From contig RPFO01000072.1 of assembly GCA_009746045.1 (NCBI GenBank), forward strand, positions 3,136,823 to 3,200,822: DNA of 64,000 bases. The letters are read 5' to 3'. Below, in pieces: positions 52,076 through 62,100 of the stretch. Source of the DNA: Mesostigma viride. Taxonomy: Eukaryota > Streptophyta > Mesostigmatophyceae > Mesostigmatales > Mesostigmataceae. Positions within the stretch are counted from its first letter, which is position 1. Each line of letters begins with the position of its first letter. Under the pieces are notes generated by a model. The model was given only the letters and a program-made list of their open reading frames with translations. It had not been told where the DNA came from and did no database searches. Position numbers and translations under genes: made by a program.

Positions 52076-53260
52076 CGTATCACTGTGGTGGGGTCCAGGG
52101 GTAACATGCACGCCTGTGACAGTGACCACGGGACCACTCGAATGCGGTGACATTGACATGCTGGAATGTAGGCGTACGATGTAATCAATTTGCCGAGAAG
52201 TCCTTGACCGTCTGGTGTCTCCTGAAGCAATTGTATGGTAACGCACGTCGACGCGACCGCAACGATGCAGCCCTTATGTACGGACGTGTCGCGATCCGGG
52301 TAATAGCTCACCCATTCCCCGATTTGTAGGGGTTTGCGCGGGGTTGTCATGAGGGTATGCCATCCTACGGGAATTGCTTGTAGAAGGTTGTCCCAAGCTG
52401 GTCGGCTGGGCATGTTTGCGATCCACGCGCTGATTTCCGTGTATGTCAGAAGGCAATATCGGTCACCGTCAGCCGCGTATAAATCGATGATTCGCGTAAC
52501 TGGCGGGGTGGCCGTCAAAAAGCCCTCATATGGGTTGCGGCCGCTTAAAACACCAAACACATTATGCTCACTATCGCGCAGCAAATCATTGAAATATAAT
52601 GGTTGGCGTGCCACCTCTTCCCTCGTGGTAGGGTGAGCAATTCTGTCCGGTTTTAGGTTCTTATAACCTTTCCACATACGTGCCCAGTACCATGGTAAGC
52701 CTTTGTACGAAGTGAGCGCACATGTAAGTATTGCTGCCCCCAAGTGCCATGATGTACCATTGGTGTGGGTATAGGTTGTGGCGAAAGCTTCTTGTGCCAA
52801 CATACAACCAGGGTGTGCGTTTACGCCTATGAACGCGGTTAAGATCTGTTTGGTGTACACTGACCATAAACGCCACTCCATATTATGTAAGCCCAAGCCT
52901 CCTTGAACCCATGGCATATAGGACATGTCCCGATCGATCCATCCCGGCACCGTGTGTGTTGTGATACCCTGCTGTTTCCAAACAAAATTGCTGCCGATTC
53001 GTTGGATGATCTTGGTGGTGTACTCGTTAGGTGGGTGACCTTGGCAGTAGTAGAGCACTTTGGAGAATAACAATATTTGGTTGGTGAGGAGGACCCTGCC
53101 CCGTAGGTTGAGACGGGGAACCGCTGCCCATCTTGATGCCGCTTGGAGCATGCTTGTGAGTTTGCCACTAGTCACGGTTGGCGCGGCAGCCACGTCCGTT
53201 GCGTCCGGCGCCGCCACGGCGGGGCAACCATGGAAAAGCGCAGAGAAACCACAAGCGAGG
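52076..53260 (-). mobile_element. L1-type LINE ORF2 C-terminal fragment F2
   Basis: An intact frame from 53217: LNLRGRVLLTNQILLFSKVL, SNFVWKQQGITTHTVPGWID and PWVQGGLGLHNMEWRLWSVY. This is the post-polymerase region of L1-like ORF2 ('GR.LL.....S...Y', 'F.W', 'GGLG....'). It contains neither endonuclease nor polymerase. At about 52075 its 3' end runs into F1, so the longer frame through both is a fusion made by insertion, not one protein. Confidence 0.75.
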
Positions 53261-53279
53261 AAGAGTGTCAGTGTCGAGT

Positions 53280-53659
53280 GTTGGTGGGGTGCCGGATTTG
53301 AGCTGATGGGTGATGACCATGGGTGAAAGCCTCATTGCCTTGCCGTGTCTAGCAATGACGACACTGAGATCTCAGGGGGGGGTTTCTAGGCGAACGGAAG
53401 TCGAATCGCCAGGGAAGGCGCTAGTGCCGGGTTCCTCCACTAAACCGCCAGTGCATGGTAATTCCGTAACCAGGGGTTAAAGTGTCGGTGTCGTCCGCAC
53501 CTGCGGTAGGGGGGTATTTGCATAATCAGGAAACCCAGCACCTGCCGAGTATGCACTGACCATAGCTTGTACCGTCCCACGAACAGCACTTTACCCGTAA
53601 TCCGACCGCAATCCGGGCTAGCCGTCATGAGAACCATGGATTGACGGATTTTCATCCCC
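53280..53659. other. Intergenic stretch
   Basis: No supported gene. A short frame near 53440-53655 contains fragments like YKLWSVHTRQVLGFLI, similar to RLWSVYTKQILTAFI of F2, so it may hold another small LINE relic on the minus strand. Confidence 0.4.
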
Positions 53660-54725
53660 TAAGTTTTCTCACGTGTACGGCCTTATCAAGTAACGCGCGT
53701 GTTTGCAACTTCATTGCCCGTTGAAACTCTACGGCGGAGCCAATTTTCGGAAGAACCTCACTCTTCTGCTTGCAAATTTGGGACAAATTCGGTGGATGGA
53801 TGGATGGATTGACGGATTTTCATCCCCTACAAGTAGACCCGGCGGGGGCCAAGCCCCCAACTATTTTGGACTCCACAACTAATGGAGAAAAGCCCGGCTG
53901 CGCAGAGTCTAAATTCCCGTGGCCCGGTGCCAGACTGCCAGTGGCCCAGTGCCCGTGGCCCGGCGCGGCGCCCGTGGCCCGGTACTGGCCCGGTGGCTAC
54001 TGGCTAGTGCGAGTTGTGGCCCGTTGAAATTCCTTTCGTCCCTCCGTTGCTGAAATTTTTTCCCCGTGGCTAGTTGCCCGTGGCCCGTGGCTACTGGCTT
54101 CGCTGCGGTCCGGATAGGAATAATTAGTACGGTGCTCGCTGCGCTCGCTCGCTTCGCTCGCTCGCTGCGGTCGCTGGGCGCTTCGCGCGTACTGTATCTG
54201 CGATATCTGCGATTCTTCCGTCAACCTCCGAGTACCCCCTAATGGCTGATTTTTGTACCACGATTTTCTACCTAATTTTGCAACCAACGGTCACGAAGCT
54301 TTATCAGGCGGAGCCAATTTTCGGAAGAACCGTTAGGTTCGCCAGAATTGGCGAAGCTTATAAGGCCGTACACGTGAGAAAACATAGGAATAGGGGATGG
54401 AAATCCGTCAATCCATCCATCCATCCATACATGATACATACATCCATCCATCCACCGAATTTGTCCCGAATTTGCAAGCATAAGGGTAAGGTTCTTCCGA
54501 AAATTGGCTCCGCCGTAGAGTTTCAACGGGCAAGTTGCAAACACGCACGTTACTTGATATAGGGGAAAGGATTCCTATGTTTTCTCACGTGTACGGCCTT
54601 ATAAGCTTCGCCAATTCTGGCGAACCTAACGGTTCTTCCGAAAATTGGCTCCGCCTGATAAGCTTCGCCAATTCTGGCGAACCTAAAGGTTCTTCCGAAA
54701 ATTGGCTCCGCCTGATAATAAAATG
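53655..54725. repeat. Complex of inverted repeats (fold-back, organelle-like words)
   Basis: About 53690-53830 is the reverse complement of about 54395-54560 (shared words GGCGGAGCCAATTTTCGGAA and GGATGGATGGATTGACGG). TTTTCTCACGTGTACGGCCT occurs three times in two orientations. AAGCTTCGCCAATTCTGGCG with GAACCTAACGGTTCTTCCG is repeated at 54600-54715. In the centre, 54128-54180 holds GCTCGCTTCGCTCGCTCGC. Such words resemble intergenic repeats of green-algal organelle genomes, so nuclear insertion of organelle DNA is possible. Confidence 0.7.
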
Positions 54726-54827
54726 CCGTTACATACTCTCTGCTGCCGTGCTGCGGCGTTGAATCTCGTGGGATCCAACTGACTGACTGTCGTCTGTATT
54801 TTACGATACACATCCGATACTAAATAT

Positions 54828-55151
54828 AGATTCTCTGTTGCCCTTGGGCGGCGTGGGACACAACAACAACAACAACGATACACATCGCTACTGTAGCTGT
54901 CGACATCGCCAGGGCTTCGCACCCAACCAAAAACTGCGCCTTTTCATTCAGGCAAGTCTTAATTCAGGTTTTCTGGAAATAAACTAACACCCATTTCACC
55001 GGAAAAAATAATTCAGGTTTTCTCAACGCGTACGGTCCACCCAGTCAGTCAGACAGTTGGATACAACAACGGTCCACCCAGCTACAGTACTGTACTGTTG
55101 TTGTTGTTGTTGTTGTTGTGTCCCACGCCGCCCAAGGGCAGCAGAGAATCT
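54828..55151. repeat. Inverted repeat with CAA/TTG runs
   Basis: TGCCCTTGGGCGGCGTGGGA followed by CACAACAACAAC at 54838-54875 is the reverse complement of 55095-55145. A third half-related copy (AGCGTGGGACACAACAAC) lies at 55538. CAGTACTGTACTG joins the right arm. Probably a fold-back or hairpin transposable element. Confidence 0.75.
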
Positions 55152-56194
55152 CACCCAGCTACTGTAATCGTTTCCAGTAGGCTTCGTAAGCCTTACTGTA
55201 TCAGATTTCAGACTCTGCTGCCCATGTGCGGCGATTCAACTAACTACCTAACTAACTGTATCAGATTTACGTTAACTAGGCACTACTTAGTAACTATTAC
55301 GTAAGTTAGGAACTGCCAACTGCCAGCCACCACGTGGACGTTATGATTGACTCGTCTTTGCGGGCAGATTCCTGGCACGTATTTTCGTGAATATGAAATC
55401 CGCGAATCCCGATCACGTGCGTCCTGGCCGGAGAGTTCTTAGCTGTTACGCTATAAGGGCGCTCCACTCAGTCGACGGCAGTGCGCACGCAATATATCCG
55501 GCCCTCGGCTACAGAATTCTCTGCTGCTGACCGCAGCGTGGGACACAACAACAGTGCGCACGCATGCGTCCACGACGTCATGATTATTCACGCGGGCGTA
55601 ATACATTTCCACGCGTAATCTGCGCCATGGGCCTATCACGATAGTGAAGGATGTGGCCTTAGGAATATTTAGCAGAGCTCATGAAACGGCGGGGCCTGTT
55701 CCCAGCTGGACCGCGCTAGTCCTTGGTGAGCACATCGCGCATTTTGTTTCATCGCGAGCAAGGGTAGCCACAGCCCGTAGAGCACGTGCAACAGATATTA
55801 ATTAATCTTGTGAGATCGCTTCATCATTGGAGACACAATCTGAATCTTTATTGTGGCGTCTGCTGGCCTAGGGCCGCCGTCGGGAGACGGCAGGAAGCGA
55901 TAAAGCGTTTACACGAGATGATAATGGGCTCTAATTGGGGACGGAACGGACAGCTCGTAGCGCTATATATGCTCTCGTCTTCTCTAGTTATCAGTTCATG
56001 TACAAGTAGTATGTTTTGGGGGAAATGCATGCCAATTTGCCTCGTTGGCGGCCGGCCGGCGTGAAATGCATCGAGCTGTCGGCTCTAGCCGGAATCTGCC
56101 TGTTGCGTGGGGCCGGAAGAGCGCCTCTCAGAGCGATCCAGTGCATGTGTTTCGCAAGCTTGCGTTTTAGGATTCCGTGAGTGGCAACGCGACG
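55152..56194. other. 5' flank of the histidine kinase gene
   Basis: No gene. Frames are short. GATCACGTGCG (55411) and several ACGTG words occur, and an in-frame stop at 56168-56170 closes the kinase frame upstream. No TATA box could be assigned with confidence. Confidence 0.4.
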
Positions 56195-59100
56195 ATGGAA
56201 GCCCAGTACCATACACTGACGGAGGGCATCCTGCCCACGGGTAAACCGGCGAGCCCTCCCCCCTCGGAGAGCGAGGAATCCGTGCGGCCGCGGGTGTGCA
56301 CGCCGAGCTTCTCGGGCATGGCGATCTGCGTGCTGTGCCTGGGCATCGCGTTCAGCGTGTGGCTCGCCGTGAGCAGCAAGCGCGCCCACTCCGAGGAGGC
56401 GCGCAATTCGTTCGAGCACTACTCGAAAACCCTGGCCAACATCATGGGGCAGGACCTGCGCTCGCACCAGGAGCTGCTGGCCCTCGCGGCCATGGGCATC
56501 GCCCACAGCTTCGGATCGCGCCCCTTGTTGGGCTACGAGAGCTTTGAAAACTTGGGAATCTTGGAGAATTTTGACCACGCGGCTTCCCATGTGGTGGGCG
56601 ACCGGGACTGGATCCAGGCCATCGAATGGATCCCCCGCGTGAGACACGAGGACCGCGGGGAAGCCGAGGCCTTTGCGGCCAATGTGTACAACCGGACCGG
56701 CTTTGGTTTCACGGAGGTCCTGCCCAGCACGGGAGAGCGCGTGCCCGCGAGAAACAACACTGAGTACTTCCCCGTCTACTACTTGCACCCGTACAAGGGC
56801 AACGAGGCCGCCCTCGGCTTCGATCTCGCGTCCAGTGCCCCGCGCCGAGAGTCATTAAATAGATCGGCGGAGATGGGCACCATGGTGGCCACGGGCCGCG
56901 TCATGCTCGTCCAGGATACATCGAGTAGTTTCGGTTTCCTACTCTTCTGCCCCGTGTACGCCAACATGGACGGGGAAGAGACTGACCAGTTGGCAGGTCA
57001 GGCAACAAGTCAGGCGACCCTGGACTGGCGTCGCAAGAATCTTGTCGGCTTCCTCCTGGGTGTGTACCGGCTGCAGAAGTTGCTGGAGACCTTTCTGGGC
57101 GAAACGATCAACGACATTGAGGCCGCCTACTCGGGGCACGTCAGCGTCTCCCTGTACGACGCCGACGCAGCCCAGGGCCGCCAGTTTCTTGCGCAGCGCA
57201 GCCTATCTGCTGACAATCACCCTGCAGGGGCGCTCGCAGGGAGCGCTCCCTCGGATGCAATCCGAGGCGCTGCCCTCTCTCGTTTGTTCCCGGTCCACGT
57301 GGGCGACCGGCACTGGGTCCTCGTGGTCACCTCGACGTGGGATGTGCTGCACCGTTACCGGCGCCGCGATATCATGTCAGGGATCGGTGGCTCCCTGTGC
57401 AGCCTGCTCGCGACGGCGCTCCTCGCAGGTGTGCAGTGGCGCGCGCTCAAGAGGAGCCAGACGAAGCAGCTGCAGGAGCTCACGCGCCACCTGCTGGAGT
57501 CCAAGCGGAGGGCGGAGCGGGCCACGCAGAGCGCGGTCGAGACGATGAACTTCATCTGCCACGAGGTCCGCAACCCGCTGCACGTGGCCACGGGGATGAT
57601 GTCGCTGCTGAGGGAGGCGAGCATGAGCCCCGAGGAGGTGGGCGAGGTCATGCGGGACATGGACTCCGCTCTCGGCTTCCTGCATCGGATCGTCAACGAC
57701 GTACTGGACCTGAACAAGATCACGAGCGGGCGCATGGAGTTTGAGAACTCCCCCTTCAAGCTGCGGCGCGTGCTCGAGGAGGTGCGACGGAATTACGTCG
57801 CGACGGCGACTCGCCTGGGCATCGCCTGGAGCGTGACGGTCGACAGCGACGTGCCCGACGTGCTGGTGGGCGACGAGGGCCGGCTGCAGCAGTGCATGGC
57901 GAACCTGATCGGGAACGCCTTTCGGTTTGTGAAAGTCGGCTTTGTGCGCGTGCACGTATCCCTGCATCGTCGGGAGGACATGGGCGGGAGGGGCACCAGG
58001 GACAGGGGACCCCACCAGGATGACCAGGGGGCTCCGACATCCCTCGACCCGTTCTTTATTCGAACTCTCCGGAGGAAGCTCGTCCGGCCACAAGGGACAT
58101 CGATGAGCCCTCACAGGTTCCTCTCGCTCCCGGGGGCTCGCCGCCACGGCCGCACCCTAGACCTCGCCGCTGTGCAACGACAAACGCACGCCCGCAGGCG
58201 GCTCCGCGCAATATGGGGCCAGGGGGGGGGCTCTCTTCAGGGGGGCTGGGGGCTTCAGCCGAACGATCCGGCAGTCGTCACGGAGCGGCAGTTCTCTCTC
58301 CCGGAATGCCCCGTCGTCAGAAGCTCCGCGGAGAGCCCGTGTGAGCGGTGCCGCGGGTGCGGATTCATGCCTGCAATGCACAGCGGCGGCGGCAGCGGCA
58401 GCGGTTTCCAGAGGTGCCCCTGCGGGGCGACCCCCTTCTCCCGCGGGTGCTGGAGCTCTGTCGCCTCGCGCCGGGACAGCGCTGACAGCGATGTTGGGCG
58501 CATGGGGCCCATGTCCGAAGCCGCCGTCCATGCGGCGTTCCTGGGGCACGGCCCCTGCATGCTCGTGGGGGGGGGGCACCCGATGGCAAATAATCCCGGG
58601 GGGGAGGCCGCGGATCAGAGAGGGATGGGTAAGCCGTCGGCGGCGGCAGGGAGGATGTCATTGCCACGCATTTTCCAGTCATCATCACCAACCGTGGTGC
58701 GCTGTGATGGCGGGTACAGGCCCGAGGCTTTCTGGTCGTGGGTCAAGCGGTGTGTTGGCGCCGGCGTTGCCGTCGGCGCCGTCAGGCGCAAGTTTAAGTT
58801 CCTGTCTCGCAGTGAGGCCGATGATGGGCGGCGTGCGTCGTCCCATGACGGCATGCCGGGGGACCGTGGTGGCAACGCGGGTGTGAGCATTAGCATGAAT
58901 ACCTATGGGTACCATGATAAGGAGAAAGATATCACGTCTGGCGGGTTTCCCCCCGGAGGGCCGAACCGTCAAGGGTGCCGTGCGGGCGCGTCATGCTTTG
59001 GCGGTGCTTTGGACTGCGATCGTGTCAGGGGCTGTTTTGGGGGTGAAGGAGGACAGGATGGTGCTCGCGTGGGTTTGCATGAGGGGACGCGTGCTACTGC

Positions 59101-62100
59101 TTGCGTGCCGTTTACCAGTGGCACAGGCGCCGAGGGCAGCGGCACTCATGGTCACCCCGCTAGCGGCTGGCAGGCGCGCTGGTGCTTCACGGGCCACGGT
59201 GTCTCCACTGGAGAGAAGACGGCACGTCCCCACGACCGGGAGCCCTCGTTGCGCGAAGCCAAGCTGTCGGCCAGTCACGATGCGGATCGCCCGGGCCTTA
59301 TCATGATTCCCATGGGGCCCACCCCGAAATGGCCACATGCTATGGAGCCCACTCCTAGTAACGGCCACAGCTCCTGTTTCAGTCACGACCCCGTGGGCAG
59401 CTCCGCCTCCTCCTTATCCTGCTCGTGCTTGAGTGAGTCGACCCCGTGCGCGAATCACATGACCCCAACCTCTTGCGTGATGAACCGCTGCGGAAGTGGA
59501 ATGACCCCGAGTGCTCAGAACAGGGGCAGCTCGGGGCTGGACCTCCTGGTACTGGGCAGTGAGGTCCCTGCTGTGGCCGTTCATGGTCTTGGGGGTGGGG
59601 ATGGTACCACGGGGATGAGCGGGGCACGGGAGGGCCCACTTAGTCGTTGCCAGGGTGGTGCGCTTTACCCTGGGCACGAAATCGCCAGAGAGTTAAGTCC
59701 TCGGCGCGGCATGACGGGAGAGTTAAGTCCTCGGCACGACATGATGGGAGAGTCAGCCTCTTCGTCTTGCGGCGCAGGGCCAGGAGCGAGCACACACCAA
59801 ACCGCGGTTGCTGGCGCGTTGTGGGGTGGCCCAAGGGGCGCAGTCATCACGCAGGGTGCCTTGTGGGACGCTTCCTTGCAGGAAAATGATGACTGGGGCG
59901 GTGGTAGCACTGCCCTCCAGAGCAATGCTGGCTTCCATCACGATCCCGCCTCCCAGAAAAATGCTGGCTGCGAGAGCAATACTGCCCTCCAGAGTAATGC
60001 TGCCATCCATGATGACGCTGGCCACTATGCCACCCAGACCCGCCTCCGTCACGGCCACGGCAGCATCATCCGTCATGGTAAGGGACGGGACCGCGGGGCA
60101 TGGCGAGGCAGGGACGCGGTCTCGAGACTGGCGGCCTGGGTGGCCCGCTGGCGCGTGATTCGTCGGTCACAGCACAAGGGCGGGTCCTCAGTGCGTTGCA
60201 ATTCGACCGACTCCATCGACCGGCCTCCTGGTTTTGGCCGCGTGATGGATGGTGGCAGCCTGTTGGACACGCCGCGGTCGCTCAGCTTCGCCAGCAGTAA
60301 GGCTGGCGGCAGTATGCATGAGCACCGCAGGGGCGCTGGCAGCTCGAGCAGTGATCCGCACATGTGGAACCCCTCGAGTGATGAGGAGGCAGCAAGGGGG
60401 CATGGGGACCGGGGGGACAATGGGGGGGGCAATGGGGAGTGCGGGGGCGGGGGGGCGGAACAGAACGTGATGCTGCTCGTGTCGGTGCTGGACAGCGGCA
60501 TGGGCATTGCCCCCGAGATCTTGCCAGTGCTGGGTGAGGCGTTCAAACAGGCGGACGCCAGCATCGCGCGCCAGTTTGGCGGGTCAGGTAGGAGGGGGTT
60601 GGTCCCGCCATGCATGTGGCGTGTCTCTTTTTGTGTGTGTGGGGGGGGTGTACTGTGTGGTTCACAAGTATATAAGAACCCGCGGCAGATTGGCAGGTTG
60701 GGTGCGTGGTGGGGTGGGCAGGGAGAGGGACCGATAACGAGTAGGATGCCATGAACGGTAGTGGCATCCACATGTGGCATGGCCCCGGCCATACGGTGGG
60801 GATTGTATGGCCAGCGCCGGGGCCGGGGTTGCCACGGTCCGATGGCGCAGCAAGTTTTGCATGTTGGGATGTGCCAATCCGATACTGACTTCCTCGTGGC
60901 GTAGCAGGGAGAGGGAGCGCACACATGAATGGCTAGTAAAGTACATGGACTAGGGGTGTGATAGGCTGCATGTAGCGGGTACAGGCGGATGCCAGTTTGG
61001 TAGGTCCGGTCAGGGGTCACTTCCTCCTATTCTATAGTATGTCCTATTCCAGGCCATATTCTCCGCCAGTGGGTATAATGTCCCCACCCCTTGCAGCCGT
61101 CACCTTACTCGTTTCTATTCCTGCAACTCGCAGCGCGATTTCCCCCCCATTCCTGAAGGGTGCATCTGAAGTCTCCTTGCTGTAGATAAACATGCATTGA
61201 GCAACAATGCATTGCGGTCGCCAACCATCCTTATGTCAAGGAAATAATTAAAAAATATGGGATACCCAGTAGGTCATTCCTGCCCGCCCATTCACCCCTT
61301 CTGCAGCAGCCATCCCTCATTTGCTGTAGCTCTGTTTGCCTACATTCTCCTCTATGGACCCCATTGTTCCGTATTGTTCTCTAGTACAGACCCCATCGTT
61401 CCTTGTTGTTCTCCCTTACAGACCCCATTGTTCTCCCTTACAGACCCCATTGTTCTCCCTTACAGACCCCATTGTTCCTTATTGTTCTCCCTTACAGACC
61501 CCATGGTTCCTTACTGTTCTCCCTTACAGACCCCATTGGTCCTAGTTATTCGGATGTGTCCCTACCTATCTATTCCTCTTTGTTCCCCTATGAATCATCT
61601 ATTTGCCGTGTTTGCGTGTCGGGCCCATTACGCGGCTTAAAATAAGGAGGCTTCCTACAATGAGCAAAGGACTCACATGAACTTGACCCTACTGTTGTCT
61701 AGTCATTGACCATGCATGAGTGTGTTATGGTTGCTATTTTTCTTTACCTAAGCTCAGGTTTTGAGCCCGTCATTAACTGCCCGTTCATTTCATGGTACTG
61801 CAATCACGACCTCCTCCATGATAGTAACAATTTATGACCCCGAACATTTTGCTTCATGGTTGGCTAATCGCTGTCCCTGCCCGTTTGTATCATAATAACA
61901 TCAATGAATAATCCCGTCCCTTAGCTTCACTGTCTTGCCAAATTACAAATATCCATCTTTGCTATTTCGTAATCTCATTAGCAAATGACCCCGAACTTGT
62001 GTTTTAGCTGTCAAGTTATGTAATGAGCCCGCCGTTGGGACTCATTATGTATCTAATGAATTACCTGCCGCCGCTCACCGATGCCTGCTTTTCCCACTGC

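Noticed and set aside
51793-53217. Single 474-codon protein across F2 and F1
   Set aside because: The last 80 or so codons are F1 read out of frame. The upstream part is LINE ORF2.
54128-54180. GCTCGCTGCGCTCGCTCGC-type palindromic run resembling viral terminal hairpins
   Set aside because: Such words are common in algal organelle intergenic DNA, and no viral gene is near.
56177-56194. GTG at 56177 as kinase start
   Set aside because: Nuclear eukaryotic genes start at ATG. The first in-frame ATG is 56195.
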